This document shows positions 36,001-48,287 of a stretch of DNA of 64,000 nt, piece by piece. Every line of letters starts with the position of its first letter. Position 1 is the stretch's first letter. The notes beneath the pieces are model-generated. The model was not told where the DNA came from and made no database searches. It was given only the letters and a program-made list of their open reading frames with translations. The position numbers were made by a program, and so were the translations under genes. Source of the DNA: Guadua angustifolia (lineage: Eukaryota > Streptophyta > Magnoliopsida > Poales > Poaceae); assembly GCA_036346375.1 (NCBI GenBank), contig JAYEVE010000326.1, forward strand, positions 62,001-126,000, given 5' to 3'.

Positions 36001-37568
36001 TTAGATTCTAACTTAATTTGAATCATTTTCTAAAATAGACCGCTTTCAATGTATTAAATATTCAAGTATGAATATCATTTGCAAAAAGGGTGTAAATCAT
36101 GTAAAATCAGTTCTGTGAATCCAAAAGATAGTAATGAACTTAGATATGCAAGAATCTGAATTAAATTAGATTTGGAGATATAGTGTCTTTCAAATGCATA
36201 AAAGTTAAGATAGCTTTAACTTGAGTACATAAGATCAAATAATGGTAGAATGAATTCAAAAATGTTAGTAAAATCATATAGTTCCTGGTTATGCAAAAAT
36301 AACATATATTTGTGTAAATTTGAACTAAGTTCATGATAAACCCTAATAATCATCCATATGAACAACAACTCGGATAAAAGTAAAATGTTGTGAAACTAGC
36401 TTTAAAACATTCCTAGAGCTATCCTCTGCTAATGCCGAAAAAATGAATAAGAAATCATGTTAAATGTAGCCGTAAACTTAAAATGAAACATGACCGATTT
36501 AACATTAGTATTGTGATCATTCATACTATTTCATCAATTAATAAAATAACTCGTCTAAATGCTAAAGTCCGTAAAACTAGTTTAGAAACACTTTACAAGG
36601 TTCAAACTACTATAATCCGAAGAAAGAATCTTGCTTCACCATGAATTGCATATTAATCTTGATAGCTTAATAACCCTAAATGTTCACATTACTTTAGACC
36701 GCAATATGAATGAATGAACTTTAGGCATAAATGAGAAATCAATAATTATGAAGTTTGTATCACCAGAACCTTCTTAAATATCATGTAAATAAGGCTAGTA
36801 GCTTAAATCAATAGGTTAGCTTTTTATAACTAGAATACTAATTAAATGTTGCTTTGAATCTGAATCCTAATTAAAGGTAAGAATTCACCTTAAACCTGAA
36901 ATGATCATATCTATTTAATCTTAAACAATTTTTGCATCTTGAATTTGTAAAATAAAATTAATAAATTCATAAAGAGCAATCCCTGTTTCTTGTGAAGAGT
37001 TTTATTTGTTCTTACTATCTACTCCCTCCGTTCCAAAATATAGGGCATATTAGAATTTTAAAAAATCTTTTGTAGTAAACTTTGACTATTAATTTCTGTT
37101 ATAATATATTATGAATTATTATGAAACCAACAATAATTGAAAGATAAGTGAAATATGTATCAATTGATACATCTTTTGTAAATTAAGCATGCACATAATT
37201 TGACTAATTCTTAGTCAAAATTTATGTAATTTGACTTTTCTGAATTCTAATATGCCCTATATTTTGGATGGAGGGAGTATTTTCTTTTTGCCCTTATTGA
37301 AGTTTATTATTTACTATATTTCCGTTGATCGACGTGTAGAACCCGATGTTGTTGATTCCATCGTCGCCTCCGTTATCTTCGATTCCGACCTCGTCGTAAG
37401 CAGTGATTAAGCAAGGCAAGCACCCCCTTTGATTATGTTGATCCCAGTTTTATAAATGTTTTATTAAATGTTTTCATTGCATATGCTATTTTCATTAAAT
37501 CTTTGCTACTTTGTGGGTATTGGTAGATATACCTCTTGTCTTATGAAACTTCCTTAGTGTTGACATGT
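33019..37568 (+). repeat. Gypsy LTR-B, 5' part, cut at its 3' side by the long-LTR element
   Basis: Starts TGTAACATCCCTGAAAATTC. It shares layout with the long LTRs: AT-rich start, GC-rich pyrimidine block (33940-35230), long AT-rich tract, then a GATCGACGTGTAGAACCCG motif and GCAAGGCAAGCA near 37413. It breaks off at GTTGACATGT, where the long LTR starts at 37569. The 3' remainder is expected beyond the right edge. Frames in the GC-rich block (for example 33981-34367) have no recognisable domain. Confidence 0.65.
37022..37277. mobile_element. Stowaway MITE in LTR-B
   Basis: The left end CTCCCTCCGTTCCAAAATAT matches the reverse of the right end, CTCCCTCCATCCAAAATATA, with TA on both sides (37020-37021 and 37278-37279). 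256 bp. Confidence 0.93.
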
Positions 37569-40500
37569 TGTAACATCGAAAAATGCAATTAAGTAAAAAT
37601 AAATATTTTAAATTTGAAAATATTTATTTTTGAGTTTCTTGACATTATTGGTTTGATTTGGATTTCTTTGGAGTTTTGCATTGCATGAAAAATCAAATAA
37701 AGAGAATTAAAGAATGGAAAAAGAGGAAAAAGGTAAAAATGTAAAAAGTAAAAATTTAGAAAATTTCCATAAGAACCCTGATCATTCAATTAAACCATTT
37801 TTAGCCAGCAATTGAAATTTTATGCATAGAATAATGAAGAGATAAAATGAAAAGATAACTTTTAAATCAAGCTAATGCAATGTCAGAATTTTCATAAAAT
37901 AACGGAATCACAAATGGAGCTGAAAACTTTATGAAAACATTCTGAGATCAAATACTTTTGAAAAACAAAATTTGAAAACTAATATACTTCAATAAATCTC
38001 GAAGAAAAATCAAAATCCGAAAATAAACTTCGCTCAGTCACCGACGTGTTGGCCATTCGTTGATTTCCCGTTCCGTTGACGCATGATTGAAATCCCAGTC
38101 ACTGACAAATGACCCCACCTGCCAGACCTGTCTTCCTCAACGCCGTTCCTTCCACTGCGACTCTCCCGAAGCCGTTCGCTCCACTGAGGAAGTCTCCCGA
38201 AGCTCTGCACCGAAGCCTTCAACCAGATGCTTTGCACCTTGGGAACCCCAGAGCTAGTGCTTCACTTCCTCCCCTCCACTCCTTCTCCCTCCTCAATCAG
38301 CGCAGGAAACCCATCCCCATTCTAGCCCTTGTGCCGAAGCCCAGAAGCCCCAAATCCCGTCGCGATTCTTGCTATTCGGCCAACCATTCTCAAATCCCTC
38401 TTAGCTAGAGCATAACCACACTCTGCTGAGCCAAATCCCTCACTTATTTCGTGAGCTCACCATGCGACATTGTGCTGCCGCCGTGCGCCCCACCTTCCCT
38501 TGGTGGCCCTTGTGGGCGGCGCTCCTCGAGACTCTTCCTCGGGTAAACCTCAAAAGCGGAACCCCTAGCATGCCCTCATGCTTAATTAGCCGATTTCACC
38601 TCTAATGGCCTTGTCTTCTTCTCCCCGAGCTGCCATTAATGCCGCCAAGCTCATTGCAGACCTCCTGGTACCTCTCGATCGAATGGACTCCACCTCGGAT
38701 GCACCTCGTCGAGCTCCATCTTTCCCGCCGTCGCCCTCATGGGAAGGCCGGAGTGCCCTCGCCGTCGTGCCCTAGATGCTCCCTGTTCTGTCTCTCTCTG
38801 CTGGTGGGACCGATTGGTCGAGTGCAAGGTAGGAGAAGAAGCCGAGCGAAAACGTTTTCTCGGTAAAAGCGTATTTTCAAATTCAGTTAGTTTCCAATCC
38901 GAGTAGCCTTCAATCATGAATATCTTTTGAATATAGTTTCAATTCCAGTGAAATAAATTTGTATATTCACATAAAATGAGAAAGAATCTGAATATATAAA
39001 AATATTTAATTTTTGAACTGCTTTGTATAATTATTTAATCTAAACCTTGATTATGGTACTAATATGGTTTCTAATAAGAATTTGTGTATAATAATTAAGG
39101 AAATGATGAAATCAGTATTCATGAGATTTTAGAATTCAGGATGTATTCAAATATACAAAAATACTTAATTCTTGAGTCACAAAACAATTAAAGAAATTAA
39201 AGTTAGGAATAAGCATTAGTATGGATCTTTGTTGTATTCAAAGAAATGTAATTCTAAAATCATTACCTAAAATTATATGTTTCGGAATTCTAATAAACCA
39301 AATCATACAAAGATATATAATTTTTGAACTAAGTTTAATCTATTTGCTTAGCAACCATTAATAATGCTTGCAATGGCCATTAATAGAAATGAGTGTATAA
39401 TAGTTCATAAAATCATATAAGAAATGATTATGTGCTTCTAGGATCTTAATAAGCCTAATCATGCAGAGATATTAAATATTTGGAGCTAACTTTATGTATT
39501 GCATTGTGACCATTAATAAACCTCAGTATGAACATTAGTAAGAACGATAGCATGATAGCTCATAAAAGGGTAACAACACTTTGAATAGGTTCTGAAATAG
39601 AAGAACCCATGTATGCATAGCTACTTAGAATCAAGCTCAAATTCCATTTTCTTGTGAAAGGAAATGTAAATGATAACAATAAGTAAATAGTTAATCTATT
39701 TGCAATTAAAGTTAAAATAATGCCAAACCAACTTTAAAACATTTCTAGGATTGCTACCGCTAACACCGAAAAATGAATCGAAGATCTTGTATAATGTAGT
39801 CGCAAACTCAAAATGAAGTTAGCCAATTTAGCGTTATTCATCGTGACCATTTGGGCTATTTCAGTGATAGATGAAATAACTCGCTTTAACACTAAAATAT
39901 GTGAAACCAGTTTAGTAACACTGTACAAAGTTTATACTACCATATTCTGCAAAATTATCTTAATTTCAGTATGCTTTCCATTTAAATCAAGCTAGCTCAA
40001 AATCCTTAAGTGTTAACCTTTTGTTTCACTTTCCTGCCGATTCCGATTATCGTCAACTTTACAATCTCACTTAAGCCTTTTCAACAATGAATATAATGTA
40101 TCAGCCAAAGCCTAAAATTTATGGAATTAGCTTAGGATTATTATACAAAGTATAAATCATCTTAGTATAAAGAAATAACCATACTTCATCATGTTTTGCC
40201 TGCAAATCCTAATAGCTGAACAGCCCTAAGTAACCACATTACTTTAGACCTTAATACGAATGAATACACTTTAGGTAATAATGAAGGAAACGTATAGTTA
40301 AGTTGTTTTTATCACCAGAACCTTCTTAAATGCCACGAAAATGCTATCAGTAGCCTAAATCAATAAATCCAACTTGCATGAAACTAATTCTAAGCAAAAT
40401 CAATTAAAGGTAAAGCGCTATTAACTCATACTCTAATATGATCATTTAAGCATTTTCATTAACTCGTAAAGCAACTCATCTAAATCTGAATTTAGTAAAG

Positions 40501-42525
40501 AACAACTTAGAAATGATCTTCAAGTTATAATCTCACGATAATCTAAGAAAGTATTCTTAATTCATTTTGCTTTGACTCGAATCATAATAGAGCAAATCCT
40601 GTAAGTAATAAGAATTGGCGCGAAACTCATATTATGAATATTAAAGTATAAAACTTGCAACTAATGATTAATTCAATTAATCTTAAACTATTTTTGTGTC
40701 TTGAATTCGTAAAATAAGATTAATAAATTCATAAAGAGCAATCCCTGTTCTTGTGAAGAGTTTTAATTGTTTTGCTATCTATTTCCTTTCGCTCTTATTG
40801 AAGTTAGTGTTTTGCCGTTTTTCCGTTGATCGACGTGTAGAACCCGACGTTGCTGTTTTCGTCGTCATCTTCGTCAACCGCAATCCTCGTCTTCACCGTA
40901 AGCAATAATTAAGCAAGGCAAGCATCCTTTGACCATATTGATCCCATTATTTTATATTCCTTTTGTGCATCAAATTGTTTTATGCATGCGATTACTTTAT
41001 GTAAATTGCTATTTTGTGGATTGGTAGTTATACCTGTTGTCTCGTGAATCTCCTTTGATGATTATGAACATGTGAACCTTGATAACCGTAGATTGAGGCT
41101 AGGCATTACTTAATGTCATCTTGGGTATATACGATCATATTAACCTGCTTAGCTATGCTTTTGAATAAATGATGTACATGATCAACTCAATAATTGTTTC
41201 GGGAAACATTGAAAATGTCCTTTGTTGGTGGTGGGTACTTTGATTAAAACCCAAAATGAAACTATGCTTTGATGCGAAGCGATTATTGGCAATAGCCGGT
41301 TGTCGAAAGGAATTGCACGTAGTGTAGGGTGAAGTGTCGCCGTGTCACCATTAAGGACCGAACATCGTGTTGTATGATCCAAGAAAATCCGTACAAACCA
41401 CAAGGGTGAGGACGGGTTAGCCATAACTTGTTATGTATTTAGACTTGGCTTTGATCATTGGTAGGCGGAGCTTGCACGGATTCGGTCGGGTCTTCTGACG
41501 ACAGGTTTCTACTTGCTAATGCAGCGGTGTACGCCCTATAGTGGTTAGAAAGCGTTGTGTTAGTGTGTGAAAGTGGATCCACGGCTTGGGTGTGTGTTTC
41601 TAATTTCACGGCGGGGGATGAACGTCCTGGGCTGGGTCAAAGCCATGTCTAAGTATTGTAACGACTATGTATGATCGCCTTGCAGGCACACTGTTCTATT
41701 GGAGGCGTGTGTCGAAATGTTCTCGCAAAAAGGTGGATCATTCCTTGTGGGTACAGTTGTACACCTCTGCGAGTTTAAATCTAATTAATTAGCGTGCAGC
41801 GGTCATGGGTGTCTTGGTGAACTTGCACGAGTTAAATGTTTTATTGTTTCCAAAAGGGTTTATTTTTCAAGTTAGCTTACCCCTGGATGACCCAATGCTA
41901 TACCTGTGTGGGCAAGTATTGGAATCAGCTGTTGTGCCCTGTGTGGACAAAGAACTGGATATATGCCATGCGATGGCAAGGATCGATTCGAACTCACGTC
42001 ATGGAGGACGGTGAGTGTTATTTATGCTTTACTTATTTGCTATCAATTAATCTCGCTCTTTTAAATTCTGATTGCAAATAACTTGGTTTCTAAATTCAAA
42101 TTCGCTTTATGCAAATTAACTGTGATAGCCTCCTTTGAAATGGCCTGCATGTATTGTAGGTTTTTGCTCAAGTCTTGCTGAGTATGTAAAATACTCACCC
42201 TTGCCTAATTATATTGTAGGTGTTTGCTAGCGAGCTTCGAGTCTCTTTTAAATCGTGAGTTGCGGATTCTTTTGAGCCGATCTTTTCTAAGGAGTTATGC
42301 AGTCGGTTGCTGCTTGAATGCGGATGGGCAAACTGCAAGATATTGCTTCTTTCGCTGCTTTATTCTCTGAGTTGTAATATTTATTTGTATTATCGTTTCC
42401 GCTTAATTATTAAAATGTGTGGTTGTGATTTCCAATTGTTGTAAACATGTGAGTGCTAGCTACTGATCTAGGGAATAGCACAGTAATCACATGGAGGTTC
42501 CTGTTCATCAGAACGGGGTCTCACA
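37569..42525 (+). repeat. Long LTR 1 of a non-autonomous gypsy-derived element (about 4.96 kb)
   Basis: Starts TGTAACATCG and ends GGGGTCTCACA, immediately followed by a primer-binding site. It matches 48288-53258 along its whole length. The pyrimidine-rich block (38100-38830) contains frames such as 38109-38408 that are not conserved between copies and are not called as genes. The bases before it, CATGT (37564-37568), are the candidate left target duplication. Confidence 0.9.
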
Positions 42526-42529
42526 GAGT

Positions 42530-42541
42530 TGGTATCAGAGC
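42530..42541 (+). other. Primer-binding site 1
   Basis: TGGTATCAGAGC, complementary to the 3' end of initiator methionine tRNA, four bases after the end of LTR 1. Confidence 0.9.
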
Positions 42542-45500
42542 TATACTGACCGTAGGATAAACCTTAGATAGAATGGTCGTTAGTATTTGAATGAGCAAAT
42601 TCAAAATGTTAGTTTCAAAAGATGTTATATTTGAAAAATGTAGATTCTGCTATTCTTTCCCCATTCTTAAGATTCTATTCTTACCCCTACCTTCATTTTG
42701 TTTTGTAAACAAACTCTTCTTTCCTGAAAAAGAAATTGTCGCTAGTGGTCAACTTTGATGTTGATTCTGAAGATGTCCGAGACATGTTGCTGTCATTTCC
42801 CATGCCGACCCAATGAAGTCTGCAATGTATGCGCCAACATCTCAAGGAAGTCAGACAACGTTTTGCCACTTCGACAAAACGGAAGCACAACTTGAAGATC
42901 CTACTTCATGAAGAGGCAATACCACGCACCAGTAAATGAGTAGAAGATTAGAATGTCTTGCGATCTGTCTTAGGATAAGAACCCTTTGCGCATAGCATAT
43001 TATTCCGCTCTAGTTATAAAGAGCAATTTATGTTGTTGTTATGTCTTGTTACTTGAAATTTGGTTTTTATTCTGAATGTCAGGACTGATTTATGTGTAAC
43101 TTGACCACTAAGGTTAAAGTTTCACAATAGATTGTCCTCATGTGTGAATATGGAAAATTCAACCCATAGGATGAATAAGAAATCATGAAATAACTTATCT
43201 CATCTTTCTATAAAATTTTATCTAAACTTATCTCTTCTTTCAATACAACTTCTCATAGGTGTAACCAGTATGGACTTTAACCATTCACAAAATTAAACCT
43301 CATCAAGATTAGTAATATAGTCTCTAATTACTACTCTTAGCTTTGCTGGAGATCGCATCATTCATATATAAACCAAGTAAAGATCTCACCACATTAGTAA
43401 CCCCAAACTAGCTTATGCTGTTTTAGGCTAGTTAAAAACTTAATGTTCTAATAATAACTTTTAACCATGACTCAAAACTTGCCTCACTGCTTATCTAAAT
43501 TATATACCATGAAAAAGAGTTTGAACCAAAAAAAAAGGGTTATACACTTCTAACAGAAACCTTTAAATGAACATTAAAAGTGGAAAACTTGAAAAATCAG
43601 AACTCTATTTTCTAAAAAGGAATATAAAAAGAGTATGTGTATAATTAATGTTACTCGTAGCATCAGTTACACATATACTATTTTTCCATCTATAGAATTT
43701 AATCTCCTCATCTGTGTATTCATTTCTCTATAGAATAATCTTTCTCCATCCCTAAGTTATTCTTTCTGGAACTATTTCTTTCCTTATCTTCTGCTTAATG
43801 AAAACACCATCAAGTCTTTTTGAAAATAATTTCGGGAACACATCAACATCGTCGTGATGTTTGCCTCAGCAACTTCAAGAAGATGAGAGTGATGAAGTGT
43901 CTCAACCTCGCCGACTCCATAGTACCAGAAAGCATCACAACTTCCCCGACTTCATCGAAACCTAGGAATGCCGACATCAGAAAATGGATTAAAGATTAAA
44001 TGAAACTTGTCACCAAATAGCCTACGACAAAAGATAGTATCATCCAAATTATACATTGTTCTAGCTATGTAGAAAACCTTTTATACGCAAATACATGTGG
44101 CCAGTAAAGGAAAAACCTTAGATACCCTTCCTACCTATTAAGTTGAATATATATATATATAGTATTTCTGCATTATTGAAATTTTGTTGCAAATCTTTTG
44201 TATTCTTTCGGGTTACTCTCGTGAATGTTAAAGCCACTAGGTTGAAATTTACGACGTGCTAACCCTGCTTAATAAGAAAATTTAATTAAGAAAATTTTTA
44301 AAGAACGAAACGTTGCCTTATAAACCAAACCAGAAATTACATAATCTGCATAGAAACCGCAACTAGAGTTAATTGGAAAGAATCAAATATTACTTCGTGA
44401 TATAGATAACCCTTATCTAACCATCTTTCTCCGATTCCAACATTTTGTCAAGCATGGTTACAAATGCCTCTAATCCAGTAGAATTCTGTCTAAATCGCTT
44501 TACTCTAATACATATTGTTGCAGGATGCCTGTGACACAATACAATTCATTAATACTCCTATTAAAAGTGATGGGTAATAAAGTTTTTAGCCTTTGTAATC
44601 AACCTTGGCTCTCCCAAATAATTGAAATGCATCCATTCATTCATCCCAACTATTTTAACATACACTGTATCTTTCTTTAAATTAGCTCATTCTTGCTAAT
44701 GAGTCTCAAGTATAAACAGCTAACACTCTTCATCTAATTCGTGAAACCCCGCAAGACAATCGATCGCCAAGACATGGTAATCCTATCCAAGCCCAACCGA
44801 ATCTTTAGTATTTATCCAAAGCACTTCCCTTACATAGCAGTCGACATAGCTCTCCACCTTCCTTCAGTTCGAAAAAAAAATTGCTGCATAAAAGCAAACT
44901 AACAAGAAAACGATTACTAGTATCTCTAACCATGGTGTAAATGCTTGCCGCCATACATGAACAAAATCACCAAATGCACACCCTTACGCTCTAACAACTC
45001 GCACAAAATATTTCTAATGTTGGTGCAGCTTCCATCGAGAAAAGAAAATGGTTTAGATTAGAAACCTACTTCTATACCTTATTAGATACTTAAACCTTGT
45101 TCTTTGAAATGTTGTTAACCTAGCCAATCCAAAGTCTATGTCTGTGTTCATTGTGGAGAAGTAGGCCATGCTGTTGATGAAAGCGCAATCAATTGCTTTA
45201 GCTGTGAAGGAAATTATTCCACCGAAAATCGTCACCCATTTATACACTGATGCCACCATCCTTATTTCTTGTAAATACCAGTGCCCAGCTCAATGCCCCC
45301 TAGATACGACATTTGCTAATGCAATTCAACGGTAGCGAGAGAAATTCGAGCCTTAGTTGCTAAAGATGTGGCAATAAAAAAACTAGCAATTCAGAAAATA
45401 TCGCGAAGAAAGATTATCCTAAGAAGAACAACTACCTTTTATAGCCATAATCATCCGTCAGGATAATGGTTCAGTAATTGTCTCTAGAAAGATTCTAGTT

Positions 45501-46520
45501 ATACACCGTACCCTCCCAACCAACCATCACATATGTGAAACTCATGTGAAAGTAAAAAGCACACAAACTTCTCTGTGTTGGCGAAGGTCTCACTCAGCCA
45601 ACTATCGCCTTTGCTTTGATCTCAAACTGTTACATAATGGTGATTAGCCAGGATTCTTGCCATATATAGAATCAGGTCTTTCTTTAGTCAGAGCCTAGGA
45701 TTTGTATTTTCCTTTTCCTGCTCGCATGCAACCCTAGGCTGATTGCTTCTGTAAATGCCTTCCGGCTATTTGTACCAATCCCTTCCTCATGCAATTCAGC
45801 AAATCTGGTAGACATCCCTGCTATCACAAACATTCTGGTGCTTTCCTTGTTTTGCATCCTTGCAAAAATCCTCCTTCACGAATCTACATGTGAAGTGAAC
45901 TAGTGTCAGGTGAACTTGAAACTAGTTGATGTCCTAGTCTGATTTCCCTTTGAAAACAGCTTGTCATCTTCGAGTAATAATTCCTTTCAAACTCTGTTAT
46001 GCCGCATAGGAAATATCACTTAAAGAATTAAAGAAACAACACTTGACCCTAGCTACCTTCATCTGGAAAGTAGTAAATAGCAATTGCCAACGCCATGTTT
46101 CTGATCTGATAAAGGAAATTATTAGACTAAAAGATGTTCTAGAAAGCAACAAATTGAAGTTCACAAAATAATATTAAGCATACCAGTGTATCTAACAGAA
46201 CACCGTGAGAAGAGTGTGAATGATTCAACTATCACAAAAGAACAGTGTTGCTAAACAATGTCCGTAGGTTGAACAAATATGTTCTACAACCATAGGTATA
46301 CCAGAAGTCTCATTGGACAAGAATTATAGCTCCAAGAGTAGGAGAAATAACAGTCTAAAGCAGTTCATTTGAAAAATTAGTTAAAGAATCAGAGACACTT
46401 AAACATTAATACATAACCAAGAAAAATTCTGCTCAGCTTTATTCTCAATCTCAATCATCATCTGTTCATCCCTCCAGCAACACCAATGAACAGTTATCTG
46501 GTATGCAAAACCGAAAAGCC

Positions 46521-46580
46521 CATTTTATTTGTTTCAGCTGTGGTAAACATGGGCGTTACACCTGTACTTGCCCAAGGAAA
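46521..46580 (+). pseudogene. Gag zinc-knuckle relic in the long-LTR element
   Basis: The frame from 46521 reads HFICFSCGKHGRYTCTCPRK, resembling a CCHC knuckle but with wrong spacing between the second cysteine and histidine, so it would not fold as a normal knuckle. It is isolated, with no open gag around it. Its orientation agrees with the LTRs. Confidence 0.5.
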
Positions 46581-48172
46581 AGAAAATCAACAAGCTCTCA
46601 GACCTGCATTCAACCTGACACAAAATGTTAATCCAAATCATTCAAGACAATTACCTAAATCAGAGTGGCGCAGCGAAAGCATAGTAGGCCCATAACCCAC
46701 ATGACCCAGGATCTGCAAACTAACAATTCCTTAGATGTATATTAATCCAACCCAAAACATCTGTTCCGGTCATTCATGACGTTACCTTCAACATTGATTC
46801 GCGAAATAAGCTTATGACTTACTGGGCGTAGTATTAGATACGATACATACATGTATCCGAACCCTGCTAGAATTCAAGTTTAACTCTATGGTCAACTCCT
46901 TGATTCTAGTCGCTTCCTGATTATCTATTTCGTAACATCAACAAACAAACTTTCTGTTGTTTCGAATAAAACGGATAATGTCACTTGTATCAATTGAGAA
47001 GAACTTAGATACTTCACCAATATCTACCCAAGAAAAGTTTTAATTTACCTCGTAAAGAAAGACATTAGTAACTTTTAGGCTGTCTCAAAAGACCTAGAAA
47101 ACGTTAAGTGCTCATGTCAACCCCTGATGTCAACCCTTGCTTCAACATCAGGCTTTGAGCGTAAGACATCCTGTTCATGTGATTGTACCCGGCACTTGTT
47201 GTGATATTGAGTACGTTCCTTGTGTATTCAATTTTTGCCAACAATCTTTTGAATTCTGTGCCTTTCATTCCTTCATAATTGCTGGAACCAAAGAAAATGA
47301 AAACCCTTTGTCTGCTAAGGTGATCAAATGAATCAAACCATCAGGATCATCTTATAATTCTTTTACCTCAATCCAATCCTTGGATTATCACTATCTTGTT
47401 TTCAATCTAAAGTCAATCCGAAATGACCTTTATGCTCGGCTCATTTCGTCGACTGAGGTTGAATTATTCAAATCAGCCATTGTATTCAAATATCCTTCAT
47501 GGCATTAAGCATTCAGGTTTATTCCGAATAAATATAATGACAATGCAATCTTTCTTTTGCCTCAAGGATTCTAAACATATCACATACCACTCTCTAAATT
47601 AGATCATCCTTGTTGGCAATATTGAATGTTCAATCGAAAAAGATATGTAAAAAAATATTAGTATCTCTCATCTGCTACCCTAGAACTCAAATAGAATTCT
47701 TTTCTATTTCTCGCACGTTAACTTGGAATCGCAAGACGAAGATCCAGTAAAACAATAACAATGAAGACGACGTATCAACAGAACGGCAAAATCACCTCCG
47801 AGAAAGAATTCCTAAGTCTATCTCGCCTTCAAGAATTGCAAGGTTCGCGGTATTTACGGTTTCCAAATTCGAAGTAACCTGGCGCCATGATATATTAGGC
47901 CAGATCGTATCGTTGAAGATGAAAGAAAAAGAAAAGGCATATAAATTAGAGTTGTCATCTTAGCCCTAGTATTCAGAATGTCTTCTATATATCTCAATTA
48001 AGAAAAATGTCTTCATCCTCCTTCTAAACTCACCCGGCTAAATGAAATCAATCTATAACCAGATTTAACTTATCGGAGGCATCCAACTAAAATCTTAAGA
48101 GAAACTAAACATCACACTCGTAATAAGCTCTGTAAGATAATTAAAGTTCAGCGAAGTAGTCATTTCGAAGAA

Positions 48173-48229
48173 GAAGCATCTTGGAAACGAGAAGACCGAC
48201 TCAAGAAGAAGTTTCCTGACTTCTTTTAG
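48173..48229 (+). pseudogene. Chromodomain C-terminal relic in the long-LTR element
   Basis: Reads EASWKREDRLKKKFPDFF followed by a stop, about 60 bp before LTR 2. The intact-looking chromovirus later in this window ends with the parallel stretch EATWEREEDLKKEFPNLF. This places the ancestor of the long-LTR element among chromodomain-bearing gypsy elements. Confidence 0.65.
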
Positions 48230-48287
48230 AAATACTTTCCCTTAGACCCATCAAATCTCGGGGTCGAGATTTACGTAAGAGGTAGAT

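Larger units (their letters stand above)
42526..48287 (+). mobile_element. Internal region 1 of the long-LTR element, almost non-coding
   Basis: 5.76 kb with no frame above about 70 codons. It keeps retroelement landmarks at both ends: a primer-binding site at 42530, a gag zinc-knuckle relic near 46521-46580, a chromodomain-end relic at 48173-48229, and a purine stretch (GTAAGAGGTAGAT) just before LTR 2. This matches the LARD class: long LTRs, no functional gag-pol, movement dependent on another element's proteins. Confidence 0.8.

Noticed and set aside
38109..38866. Possible proteins in the pyrimidine-rich block of LTR 1
   Set aside because: The matching block in LTR 2 (48802-49611) has different frames because of small indels, so no coding sequence is conserved.
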